From assembly GCA_021809225.1 (NCBI GenBank), contig JAKBAL010000070.1:1-8506 (forward strand): DNA of 8,506 nucleotides. The letters run 5' to 3'. The notes below the pieces were generated by a model, which did not search any database, was not told the origin of the DNA, and saw only the letters and a list, made by a program, of their open reading frames with translations. Positions 1 to 7,559 of this stretch are shown one piece after another. A program made the translations under genes and the position numbers. Source of the DNA: Pseudomonadota bacterium (GTDB taxonomy: Bacteria; Pseudomonadota; Alphaproteobacteria; UBA9655). Numbering within the stretch: the first letter of the stretch is position 1; each line of letters opens with the position of its first letter.

Positions 1-444
1 CTTCAACAAGCTGAAAAGGCCTTTTCTAAGAAAGAAGTGCCTGTTGGAGCTGTCATAGTCGACGTTCTTTCAGGAAAAATCATCGCTACTTCCTATAATC
101 AGATGAGAGCACGTATGAACCCTATTGCACATGCTGAGATTTTAGTTATTCAGCAAGCATGCCTTATAAAACAAAAGGAACGACTCGAAGATTGCGATAT
201 TTATGTAACACTCGAACCTTGTCCCATGTGCGCTCAAGCAATCAGTTTTGCCCGTTTACGTCGTCTTTATTTTGGGGCATATGATCCCAAAGGAGGGGGT
301 GTTGATCATGGAGCTCGAATCTTTAATGCTCCTTCCTGTCATCACGCTCCTGAAATCATCGGTGGTATTGAAGAACGACAATGCGCCCGCCTCCTTTTAA
401 AATTTTTTGAAAAGTTACGTAGCGAATATCCTGAAATTTGTTAA
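1..444 (+). CDS. tadA: tRNA-specific adenosine deaminase TadA, 5'-truncated by window edge
   Basis: Zinc-dependent deaminase that converts the wobble adenosine (A34) of tRNA-Arg(ACG) to inosine in the cytoplasm. The reading frame is open from base 1, giving 147 visible residues. The frame reads KKEVPVGAVIVD across position 37, the typical early TadA segment, so the GTG at 37 is an internal valine codon and the true start lies a few codons left of the window. Visible family marks, in fragment numbering, are the zinc/catalytic motif HAE (H44, E46) preceded by NP, and the second zinc motif PCPMC (C74, C77) followed by AISFARL. The tail G-A-Y-D-P-K-G-G is also TadA-like. The visible length is close to a full bacterial TadA of about 150 residues, so little is missing. 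A cytosine or guanine deaminase is a less likely alternative because the PCPMC and HAE contexts are TadA-type. The kinase gene follows 44 nt downstream on the same strand. Confidence 0.93.
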   Translation, partial: LQQAEKAFSKKEVPVGAVIVDVLSGKIIATSYNQMRARMNPIAHAEILVIQQACLIKQKERLEDCDIYVTLEPCPMCAQAISFARLRRLYFGAYDPKGGGVDHGARIFNAPSCHHAPEIIGGIEERQCARLLLKFFEKLRSEYPEIC

Positions 445-465
445 GATCAAGGGAGAGAAAAAGGC

Positions 466-480
466 CTTTCTGTAAGAAAG
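466..480 (+). promoter_or_regulatory. Short hairpin just before the kinase start codon
   Basis: CTTTCT (466-471) and AGAAAG (475-480) form a perfect 6-bp stem around a three-base loop, ending 8 nt before the ATG at 489. The AAGAAAG stretch is also the only purine run at roughly Shine-Dalgarno distance, so the fold could hide a weak ribosome-binding site. There is no T-tract, so it is not a standard terminator for tadA. The stem is short and AT-rich and may be chance. Confidence 0.2.
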
Positions 481-488
481 CATAAAAA

Positions 489-2618
489 ATGAATTCCTTT
501 CGACGCGGCTACAATCGAATTGTCTGTTTGACAGGAATCGCCCTGATCTTCATTACTTTGGGGATTGAATATTTCCAATACAAGCATAATCAGCATCTTG
601 TCCTGACAGACCTGAAGAATCGACTTGATGAACACACTTTTAATATAAATCTCCGTGTTCGAACGGTTAAAGGCTATGTGAATGGTCTTAAGATGATAGC
701 TGAAAACGATCTTATATATATTAAAAATTTTGGGACTCATTCCCCTTTGTTTTCTTATTTAAAAGAAGATGAAAATAAAAAATATTATTATTTGGATGCG
801 AAGGATTTAAAGCTCGATAAATCAAATTTTGGAAATTTAATAGGCTTAGGATCTCTGGAAAACTTCTCTGAAAATTTAAAAATTGAAGTTAACATGGCTC
901 TTTTGCTCAATATTCTTTTTGATGTTGCCTTAAAAAATAATCGTGGTGCTGTTTGGATTTATTATACGTCCAAAAATCATTTTCAGAATCTTTATCCCTG
1001 GGTTCCCTTACCTGTTAATGAATATCATAAGGCTGTTGAAGAAAAAGCCTTCTTTCAAAATGCCCTGCCTAAGAATAACCCCAATCGATTTAATTTTTGG
1101 ACACCCGCCTATCAAGATGGAGCTGGATATGAAAATCCTTATCAAAAAGGGATTGTCGTCACAAACTCTTCTCCAATTTATGATAACAATCAATTTCTTG
1201 GGGCTATTTCTTTAGATCTCAGTGTGACAGAGCTTAACAGAATGATGAAACGACTTGATACACTCAAAGGTTCCCTTCTCCTTATCAATAAAGAACATCA
1301 AATCTTGGGGATGAACGGTATCGATTTTCAACCTGAAACTTCTGAACACATTCCTGACTTGGAACAACTTGTATCCCCAGAGATTATTCATCGTCTAGAC
1401 CAGCAGATCGCTATGCCCTCTGAATGGTTTTCATTTAATCACTCTTCACTTATTTATATCAAAGACTTACATGATGCTCCTTGGTACGTTGTTTACTTAG
1501 GATCAGAATCAGAACTTTTTAAAGAAGTCTTTTATGATGCTCTACAAGATATTTTAGTCATCACTTTGATCCTTATCTTCGTCGTGGGTGTAGGATATCT
1601 TATGGTTATTCGTGATTTTATCTCCCCTGCCCAAAAACTCGTTGACCATATTGAAAAGGAAAACCAAGGCCTGAAAAGTACACTTCAAAATCTTCCCGCT
1701 CGATGGCGCCCTTGGTTTGATATTATCTCCCGCATTTTTGCAGAAAACAGGAGCCTTTTGACAAATTTGGAAAATCGCGTAAACGTGCGCACAAAGCAAC
1801 TCCAACAAAAAAATATCCAACTTAAACAAACCTTAACCAACCTTAAAAAGGCGCAAGATCAAATGATTGTGCAAGAAAAGTTGGCAAGTCTAGGCGCCTT
1901 AATGGCAGGGATCGCCCATGAAATAAAAAATCCCCTTAATTTCATTATTAATTTCTCAGACCTTTCTCTTGAATATTTACAAGAATTAAAAGAAAAAAAC
2001 CCTCATATGTCCGAGTTCATCTCACAAATTGAGAACAACATCAGTAAAACATACGAACATGCAGAAAGAGCTGATTCCATTGTAAGAGGGATGCTAGCCC
2101 ATGCTCGAGGAAGCACGGGAGAAATCACCTCTTTTAATCTCAATAAACTGTTAAGTGGTGCTATCGAACTCTCTTCTATTGGTTTTCAAGGAAAAGAAAA
2201 GAATTTCACGGTAAAAATTATTAAAAATTTCGACCAAGTTCTCGGCAGTATGGATGGATCTGAGCAAGACCTCTTTCGTGTCTTTTTGAACATTATTAAT
2301 AATGCTTTTTTTGCCATGCAGGAGAAAAAAAACGTTCTTGGTTCTGCTTATATTCCTGAATTCATTGTGACGACGCGGAACAAAGGAAAAAATGTTGAAA
2401 TCATTTTTGAAGACAACGGACCAGGAATCAACCCCACATTCATTAAAAAAATATTCGATCCTTTCTTTACAACGAAAGACCCTGGAAAAGGAACAGGCTT
2501 AGGTCTTTCTCTAAGCTATGATATCATTACTCATCAACATCACGGTCAAATGACTGTAGAAAGTAAAGTTGGACAGTATTCTCGGTTTATTCTTGAGTTA
2601 CCTTTGAGGGCCCTATGA
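489..2618 (+). CDS. Membrane sensor histidine kinase with extracytoplasmic Cache-like sensor domain
   Basis: A 709-residue two-component sensor kinase. Domains in order: short basic N-tail (RRGYNR); first transmembrane segment at about residues 11-30; an extracytoplasmic region of about 320 residues; second transmembrane segment at about 351-374; a linker and predicted coiled coil at about 415-465; the dimerisation/H-box with AGIAHEIKNPLN and phosphoacceptor H477; then the ATPase domain with N-box NIINN (N604/N605), G1 box DNGPG (642-646), F-box IFDPFFTTK (655-663) and G2 box GKGTGLGLSLS (666-676). All catalytic boxes are intact. The sensor region ends in a block S-P-I-Y-x(4)-F-L-G-A-I-S-L-D-L (228-244) that resembles dCache domains; the ligand is unknown. 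H-box and F-box wording resembles NtrB/DctB-type (HPK4-like) kinases. No response regulator is present in the window, so it is an orphan here. ATG at 489 lacks a strong Shine-Dalgarno. Its stop overlaps the next gene. Confidence 0.9.
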   Translation: MNSFRRGYNRIVCLTGIALIFITLGIEYFQYKHNQHLVLTDLKNRLDEHTFNINLRVRTVKGYVNGLKMIAENDLIYIKNFGTHSPLFSYLKEDENKKYYYLDAKDLKLDKSNFGNLIGLGSLENFSENLKIEVNMALLLNILFDVALKNNRGAVWIYYTSKNHFQNLYPWVPLPVNEYHKAVEEKAFFQNALPKNNPNRFNFWTPAYQDGAGYENPYQKGIVVTNSSPIYDNNQFLGAISLDLSVTELNRMMKRLDTLKGSLLLINKEHQILGMNGIDFQPETSEHIPDLEQLVSPEIIHRLDQQIAMPSEWFSFNHSSLIYIKDLHDAPWYVVYLGSESELFKEVFYDALQDILVITLILIFVVGVGYLMVIRDFISPAQKLVDHIEKENQGLKSTLQNLPARWRPWFDIISRIFAENRSLLTNLENRVNVRTKQLQQKNIQLKQTLTNLKKAQDQMIVQEKLASLGALMAGIAHEIKNPLNFIINFSDLSLEYLQELKEKNPHMSEFISQIENNISKTYEHAERADSIVRGMLAHARGSTGEITSFNLNKLLSGAIELSSIGFQGKEKNFTVKIIKNFDQVLGSMDGSEQDLFRVFLNIINNAFFAMQEKKNVLGSAYIPEFIVTTRNKGKNVEIIFEDNGPGINPTFIKKIFDPFFTTKDPGKGTGLGLSLSYDIITHQHHGQMTVESKVGQYSRFILELPLRAL
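2606..2618 (+). promoter_or_regulatory. Ribosome-binding site and ATGA stop/start overlap coupling kinase and ETF-QO
   Basis: GAGGG at 2606-2610 sits 4 nt before the ATG at 2615, and that ATG overlaps the kinase TGA (2616-2618) as ATGA. The Shine-Dalgarno motif inside the last kinase codons fixes the ETF-QO start and indicates translational coupling, so both proteins should come from one mRNA. Confidence 0.75.
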
Positions 2619-4219
2619 GCAAAGAAGACTTAGCCTATGATGTCGTCATTGTAGGTGCAGGCCCCGCGGGATTAGGATCTGCCATTCGACTTAAGCAACT
2701 CGACTCAACTTTAAAAGTGTGTGTCCTTGAAAAGGGAGCAGAAGTGGGGAGTCATATTCTCTCAGGCGCTATCATAGAACCTCGAGCTCTTGATGAACTT
2801 TTTTCAGATTGGCAAAAGCGAGGAGCTCCTCTGTTTACACCTGTTTGTAAAGATAAATTTTTCTGGCTCACTCCCTCCAAAGTCATTCCCCTCCCCACAC
2901 CACCACAGATGCAGAATACGGGAAATTATGTTGCTAGTCTGGGAGCCCTTTGTCAGTGGTTGGCAGAACAAGCTATAATGTTGGGGGTTGAGATTTACCC
3001 GGGGTTTACAGCTGCCCATTGCCTTTTCAATGAAGATGAAGAACTTATTGGGGTGACAACCGGATCGCGCGGCCTTGATCAAGACTTAAACCCCACATCT
3101 CATTTTGAGTCAGGTGTTAACATTTTAGGGAAAATGACGCTTTTAGCGGAGGGGTGCCGAGGTTTTTTAACTCAACAAATTATTAAGAAATTCCAGCTGG
3201 ATGCGGCTTCCAATCCCCAAACTTATGGGTTAGGTATTAAAGAGATTTGGGAAATTGAGTCTGCAAAAAGTAATCCAGGTCAGGTTATTCATACGGTTGG
3301 ATGGCCTTTGGACACACAAACCTATGGAGGCTCATTTCTCTATCACCTGAATAACAACCAAGTGCTCATTGGATTTGTCATTGGTCTTGATTACCAAAAT
3401 CCCTACCTTAGCCCTTTTGAAGAATTTCAGAAGTTTAAAACCCATCCTTTCTTTCATCAACTGCTTGAAGGAGGGCGCCGCCTCTCCTATGGAGCTCGGT
3501 GCTTAAATGAAGGAGGATATCAATCAATTCCTAAACTCGAATTTCCAGGAGGATCTTTAATTGGATGCGCTGCAGGATTTTTGAATGTTCCTAAGCTTAA
3601 AGGATCCCATACGGCTCTTAAATCGGGAATGGTTGCTGCTGACGCACTCTATGAACACCTCATCGAAAGAAAGCCTTACGCCTATCAAAAAAAATTACAA
3701 GAAAGCTGGGTTTACAAAGAGCTGTATAAGGTGCGCAATATTCGCCCTGGATTTAAAAAGGGCCTGTGGGTGGGAGTGATAAATGCGGCTTTTGAAACCT
3801 ACATCACCCATGGTAAAAGCCCGTGGACCCTTCAAAATCAAGAAGATGATAAGCAGCTTAAGCCTGCCAAGAAAAGCAATAAAATCACTTATCCAAAGCC
3901 TGACGGAAAAATTACGTTTGACCGCCTTTCATCCCTTTATCTTTCAAACCTCTATTATAGCGAAAACCAACCAAATTTCTTGCATTTAAAAGATCCTCAA
4001 AAAGTGATTTCAGTGAATCAGGCCATCTTTGACTTTCCTGAAGGTCGTTATTGCCCTGCATTTGTCTATGAACTTCTTGAGACAAGTCAGGGCCTACATC
4101 TGCAAATCAATGGGAAAAATTGTCTTCAATGCAAAGCCTGTGACATCAAAGACCCTACGCAAAATATCACGTGGATGCCTCCTGAAGGGGGATCTGGTCC
4201 TCATTATGTTAATATGTGA
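2615..4219 (+). CDS. Electron transfer flavoprotein-ubiquinone oxidoreductase (ETF-QO)
   Basis: A 534-residue inner-membrane-associated flavoprotein with an iron-sulfur cluster that passes electrons from reduced ETF (fed by acyl-CoA and other dehydrogenases) to ubiquinone. The N-terminal FAD Rossmann motif is DVVIVGAGPAG (GAGPAG at 14-19) with the adenine-ribose acidic residue E39/K40 region following. The S-G-A-I-I-E-P-R-A-L-D segment (50-60) and the block G-C-A-A-G-F-L-N-V-P-K-L-K-G (317-330) are ETF-QO signatures. The C-terminal ferredoxin-like domain keeps all four expected 4Fe-4S cysteines: C480 in RYCPAFVYE and C503, C506, C509 in NCLQCKACDIKDP. Length is only slightly below the usual 540-560 residues, and no inactivating change is seen. 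It lacks a signal peptide, as expected for monotopic membrane attachment. The ETF subunit genes are not in the window. FixC-type proteins are related but lack this full-length arrangement with the long C-terminal ferredoxin domain, so ETF-QO is preferred. Confidence 0.96.
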   Translation: MSKEDLAYDVVIVGAGPAGLGSAIRLKQLDSTLKVCVLEKGAEVGSHILSGAIIEPRALDELFSDWQKRGAPLFTPVCKDKFFWLTPSKVIPLPTPPQMQNTGNYVASLGALCQWLAEQAIMLGVEIYPGFTAAHCLFNEDEELIGVTTGSRGLDQDLNPTSHFESGVNILGKMTLLAEGCRGFLTQQIIKKFQLDAASNPQTYGLGIKEIWEIESAKSNPGQVIHTVGWPLDTQTYGGSFLYHLNNNQVLIGFVIGLDYQNPYLSPFEEFQKFKTHPFFHQLLEGGRRLSYGARCLNEGGYQSIPKLEFPGGSLIGCAAGFLNVPKLKGSHTALKSGMVAADALYEHLIERKPYAYQKKLQESWVYKELYKVRNIRPGFKKGLWVGVINAAFETYITHGKSPWTLQNQEDDKQLKPAKKSNKITYPKPDGKITFDRLSSLYLSNLYYSENQPNFLHLKDPQKVISVNQAIFDFPEGRYCPAFVYELLETSQGLHLQINGKNCLQCKACDIKDPTQNITWMPPEGGSGPHYVNM

Positions 4220-4357
4220 TATAATCAAATTCGGCAGGCTTCATCTCTCTCCACTCTTTCTGTGGTCATAAAGGACGACCAGAGCCTAATGCACATATCG
4301 GTAAGGGGGAGAGCAACGTTCAATGGGTATATTCCTTAAGAGAACGAGCCTTAATCG
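4220..4357. other. Convergent intergenic spacer with nested inverted repeats
   Basis: This 138-nt spacer lies between the ends of ETF-QO (plus) and apaG (minus). An inner imperfect stem pairs CTGTGGTC (4260-4267) with GACCAGAG (4277-4284), 7 of 8 bases pairing around a 9-nt loop. An outer 6-bp stem pairs CTCTCC (4247-4252) with GGAGAG (4308-4313). The middle of the spacer looks less AT-rich than the other spacers in the window. No T-tract follows on either strand, so it is not a canonical intrinsic terminator. It could be a bidirectional transcript-end structure or a small structured RNA; neither is shown. Confidence 0.3.
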
Positions 4358-4750
4358 TTAATGTACGACTGCGGTTTCATAGGGGCTATCCAGGGAAAAA
4401 GCAGGAATCTCCACATCAAAGCTCTCACCTTCTTGGGTTTTCATGCCATAACTTCCCTCCATCAGTCCCGAAGGTGTAGAAAGAGGAGACCCGCTCGTAT
4501 AATGATAACTTTCTCCTGGTGCAAGCACAGGTTTTTCTCCGACCACTCCTTCCCCTCTAATTTCATGACGAATACCATTTCCATCGGTAATACGCCAAAT
4601 ACGTGAGAGAAGTTGAACCGTTTTTTGTCCTTGATTTTCAATCCATATTTGATAAGCCCATACATAATGATTACTTAAGGGCAGAGATTGATCCTCTAAA
4701 AAAAGAGGCTCCACAGTTACGCAAATTTGATGGGTTGTCTTTGTGTACAC
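4358..4750 (-). CDS. apaG: ApaG domain protein (DUF525), Co2+/Mg2+ efflux protein family name
   Basis: A 130-residue single-domain cytoplasmic protein of the ApaG family, an immunoglobulin-like/fibronectin type III beta fold. The family was named from its place beside apaH in enterobacteria and annotated for Co2+/Mg2+ resistance in Salmonella; its biochemical role is not settled. Visible family marks are the opening V-T-V-E-P-x-F, the segment YQIWIENQG (33-41), L-L-S-R-x-W-x-I-T-D-G (48-57), the glycine motif GEGVVGEKPVLAPGESYHYTSG around 67-87, and the ending F-D-V-E-I-P-A-F-S-L. Length matches the family (about 125-130). The start is GTG at 4750; the frame is closed upstream by a TAA at 4772-4774 and no in-frame ATG lies between. 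An AAGG at 4762-4765 is the only Shine-Dalgarno-like site and is rather far (11 nt). It follows mrcA by 53 nt on the same strand without a visible terminator, so co-transcription is likely. Confidence 0.93.
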   Translation of the reverse strand: MYTKTTHQICVTVEPLFLEDQSLPLSNHYVWAYQIWIENQGQKTVQLLSRIWRITDGNGIRHEIRGEGVVGEKPVLAPGESYHYTSGSPLSTPSGLMEGSYGMKTQEGESFDVEIPAFSLDSPYETAVVH

Positions 4751-4803
4751 GGCATATGCTACCTTAAATTCTTATTTTTATCTAAATAAATTTTCAAAAG
4801 TAA

Positions 4804-7344
4804 TTAATAAAGTCCCCCTGTTCCCGTCATAGGCTGCGTTGCTGGAGATGGTGCAGGAGCGTAAGGAGACGAAGGATTCATAGGAGTTTCATAAGAAGAT
4901 CTTGGATAGGCATCAACAGGCCTTAAATAACTTTCCTCGGAAGAAAAAGGCGGGGGCTGGCTACTCAGAGCTTGATTAGCTTTCAAAGCTTCGTAAATAA
5001 CGCCATGATCCCCTACCTGGGCAGTTTGACCCGTCATCTCCTTCATGCGCACAAGCTTCATACCGGCAGGTACTTTAAAGGGCTTACTAGGAACCTCTTC
5101 AAGAGCTTTCCCAAGAAAATCTACAATGGGAGGAAGCGCAACCCGAGAGCCGCCTTCCATATGACCTAAAGGTTGTGGATTATCAAAACCTATATAAAGC
5201 CCAACTACAAGACCATCTGGTGTAAAAGCTACTGTCCAAGCGTCTCTTTCTTCATTCGTTGTTCCTGTTTTGATGGCTAAAATTTTTTCTAAAACCTTTG
5301 CTCTTTGAGCTGATCCCGCTCGTACAGCTCCCTCTAACATAGACGTTACTTGATAGATACTCCGTGGATCTGCCATCTGTTCTCGAAGATCGTCAATCAC
5401 AGGAGGGGTTTGATCTTGCCAAAGTTGATCTTTGCATCCTGCGCACAGGCGTGTATCCGCTGCAAAAATTGTTTTTCCATGACGATCTTGAATACGATCA
5501 ATCAATGTAGGCTCTAATCTTCTCCCTCCATTTGCTAACATAGAATAGGCAGTTGCAAGACGCAAAAGGGTCGTTTCTCCTGCTCCTAGGGCCATTGCTA
5601 GCTGCATAGGAACATGATCCATAATCCCAAATTTTTCTATCACCTTAGCAACAGGTTTCATTCCAACATATTCATGGACCAAACGAATGGTCATCATATT
5701 TAAAGATTTTTGAAGTCCGATACGAAGAGGGACTCTTCCGTAGTAATTAGCCGTTACGTTTTTCGGAGAATAAATTCCAAGACCATGGCCCATAACAATG
5801 GAAATAGGTGAATCAGAGACGATTGTTGCTGGCGAAAATCCCCGCTCCATGGCTGCTAAATAAACAAAGGGTTTAATAGCCGAACCAGGTTGACGAAGAG
5901 CTTGAGTCACCCTATTAAATTGACTGGCTTCAAAACTAAAACCTCCCGTCATTGCTAAAATACGCCCTGTATGTGCATCCATAACGACAAGTGCACCACT
6001 TACTGCAGGAATTTGTTGGAGACTGTAGTCTTTCTCTTTACCTTGAATGGTCTCTACTAAAACCACATCCCCTATGCTTAAAACATCGCTTGGCCGCTGG
6101 ATAGGAGGGCCCACATAAGCTTGAGGAACATTTTCTTGTCCTGGTAAGGACCTTACAGGCAACACATTTTTTCGAGCCCATGTTAGTTCTGAAAAGGGAA
6201 TGAATCCTTCTTCGCCAGACTTAAGTCCAATATTGGCCCCTTTGTCCGTCAGCTTTAAAACAATGGCTAACTGCCATCGCCCAGCTCCGGGAGGTTCCAT
6301 AATTTCTGTAAGTTGTGTATGCCATCTATCCTTATTTATATCCTTTAAGTCTACATGCTGCAAAGGACCTCGCCATCCATGACGACGATCATACGTGATC
6401 AACCCTTTTCGTAAGGCCCAATCTGCTGTTTTCTGAAGTCGTGGATCAAGTGTTGTTCGAATGGTTAACCCACCTTGATAAAGAGAAGATTCTCCGTATT
6501 TAGAAATAAGGTGGCGACGCACTTCTTCAGCAAAATAATCAGCTTTTACCACATGTGTGGGATCAGGTCGCTTAAGTTCAATGGGTTCGGCTTTGGCTGC
6601 AAGAGCTTCTTCACGGGTAATAATCCCTTCCTCAAACATACGCATAATCACCCAATCGCGTCGAGTTTTAGCAGCAACATAATTATGCTTAGGATTATAT
6701 TTACTGGGAGCTTTAGGAAGGCCTGCAAGAAAGGCCGACTCAGCAATTGTCAACTCGTCTAGAGATTTGTTAAAATAATTAAGAGCCGCTGCGGCAACAC
6801 CATAAGACCCAGATCCTAAATAAATCTCATTAATATAAAGTTCTAGAATTCTATCTTTATTCAATGCATTTTCTATACGGAAAGCTAGAATAGCCTCTTT
6901 TATTTTTCGCTCATAGGAAGTTTGCCTAGAAATGCTTGAAAGAAGAAGATTTTTTGCAACCTGTTGCGTAATTGTGGATGCTCCCATGGGACGTTTGTTT
7001 TTTCCCATTTGGCTTAAGTTAACAACGGCAGCCCTGACAATTCCAAAGAAATCTAACCCAGGATGTTCATAAAAATTCTTATCTTCTGCGGCTAAAAATG
7101 TTTGTATCACCCGGCGAGGAATAGCTTCAATAGGAACAAACACACGTTTTTGCATCGCATACTCTGCAAAAAGACGCCCATCACTTGCATAAAGACGACT
7201 CACGACAGGGGGTTCATATTTTGCAAGCTGTGCATAATCAGGAAGGCCTCTCCCAAAATAATAAAGAACGAGCAATACCCCTACAGCCCCTATCAAGCCG
7301 AGTGCAAAAAAAGTAGTGGTTGTCCAAGCAAGAAAACGAAGCAT
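4804..7344 (-). CDS. mrcA: Penicillin-binding protein 1A (bifunctional transglycosylase/transpeptidase)
   Basis: Class A PBP that polymerises lipid II and cross-links peptidoglycan in the periplasm, anchored by one N-terminal helix. With ATG at 7344 the protein has 846 residues. Order: transmembrane segment about 5-30; GT51 transglycosylase domain with catalytic E87 in LAAEDKNFYEHPG and the STITQQVAKNLLL block (123-135); an OB-like insert about 300-445 typical of PBP1A; transpeptidase with S488-A-I-K491, S547-L-N549 and K692-T-G. A CxxC pair (C634, C637) precedes the last third. The C-terminal 55 residues are rich in Pro and Ser and probably disordered. The frame also opens upstream at TTG 7407, adding 21 residues; ATG is preferred because MLRFLAW directly precedes the membrane helix as in other alphaproteobacterial PBP1A proteins. 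Neither start has a good Shine-Dalgarno site. All active-site motifs are intact. Confidence 0.95.
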   Translation of the reverse strand: MLRFLAWTTTTFFALGLIGAVGVLLVLYYFGRGLPDYAQLAKYEPPVVSRLYASDGRLFAEYAMQKRVFVPIEAIPRRVIQTFLAAEDKNFYEHPGLDFFGIVRAAVVNLSQMGKNKRPMGASTITQQVAKNLLLSSISRQTSYERKIKEAILAFRIENALNKDRILELYINEIYLGSGSYGVAAAALNYFNKSLDELTIAESAFLAGLPKAPSKYNPKHNYVAAKTRRDWVIMRMFEEGIITREEALAAKAEPIELKRPDPTHVVKADYFAEEVRRHLISKYGESSLYQGGLTIRTTLDPRLQKTADWALRKGLITYDRRHGWRGPLQHVDLKDINKDRWHTQLTEIMEPPGAGRWQLAIVLKLTDKGANIGLKSGEEGFIPFSELTWARKNVLPVRSLPGQENVPQAYVGPPIQRPSDVLSIGDVVLVETIQGKEKDYSLQQIPAVSGALVVMDAHTGRILAMTGGFSFEASQFNRVTQALRQPGSAIKPFVYLAAMERGFSPATIVSDSPISIVMGHGLGIYSPKNVTANYYGRVPLRIGLQKSLNMMTIRLVHEYVGMKPVAKVIEKFGIMDHVPMQLAMALGAGETTLLRLATAYSMLANGGRRLEPTLIDRIQDRHGKTIFAADTRLCAGCKDQLWQDQTPPVIDDLREQMADPRSIYQVTSMLEGAVRAGSAQRAKVLEKILAIKTGTTNEERDAWTVAFTPDGLVVGLYIGFDNPQPLGHMEGGSRVALPPIVDFLGKALEEVPSKPFKVPAGMKLVRMKEMTGQTAQVGDHGVIYEALKANQALSSQPPPFSSEESYLRPVDAYPRSSYETPMNPSSPYAPAPSPATQPMTGTGGLY

Positions 7345-7456
7345 TTTTAAAATAAACTTACAAAGATTTTCTGCACTTTGCCCAGAGATGAAAGATGGGT
7401 CAATCAAAATCTACTTTACGTTCCGAAATCTTGTGCATTTCTTACTTGCCTATTTT

Positions 7457-7479
7457 AACGAATTCTTTTAAAAGTCGTT
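7457..7479. promoter_or_regulatory. Dyad-symmetric site in the divergent mrcA/phosphatase spacer
   Basis: A perfect 10-bp palindrome CTTTTAAAAG (7465-7474) is flanked by inverted arms AACGA (7457-7461) and TCGTT (7475-7479), with a three-base bulge (ATT) on the left only. It lies in the spacer that must hold both divergent promoters, about 80 nt before the phosphatase ATG. It could be an operator or a weak stem-loop. I could not pick a convincing sigma-70 promoter on either strand; the best plus-strand match, TTGCCT (7446) with TAAAAG (7469) at 17-nt spacing, overlaps the dyad but scores only 4 of 6 at each hexamer. AT-rich sequence gives such dyads easily. Confidence 0.25.
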
Positions 7480-7559
7480 TACTCTTTTGATATTAAAGTC
7501 ATTATGCAAGTGAATATCCAAACAATTGTTTCAATAAATTTGTTTATCGAAGGCCTTTA

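Noticed and set aside
37..39. GTG at 37 as the start of tadA
   Set aside because: The frame is open to base 1 and reads a TadA-like segment straight through KKEVPVGA, so this GTG is an internal valine codon.
447..740. Minus-strand open frame of 97 codons across the tadA/kinase junction
   Set aside because: It lies antisense to the kinase N-terminus, shows no recognisable motif, and its composition follows the overlapping gene.
4209..4244. Eleven-codon minus-strand frame with a GGAGAG just before its ATG
   Set aside because: It is very short, overlaps the ETF-QO end and encodes nothing recognisable; the purine run is the complement of the CTCTCC stem arm.
4260..4284. Intrinsic terminator for ETF-QO or apaG
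   Set aside because: The hairpin has a mismatch and no T-tract follows on either strand, so only a possible structured element is reported.
4361..4606. Plus-strand and second minus-strand open frames within the apaG region
   Set aside because: The apaG reading is a clear full-length family match; the other frames are shadows of it.
5396..5449. CxxC pair in PBP1A as a novel metal or redox site
   Set aside because: Similar cysteine pairs occur, as I recall, at this place in other alphaproteobacterial PBP1A proteins, so it is not special to this gene.
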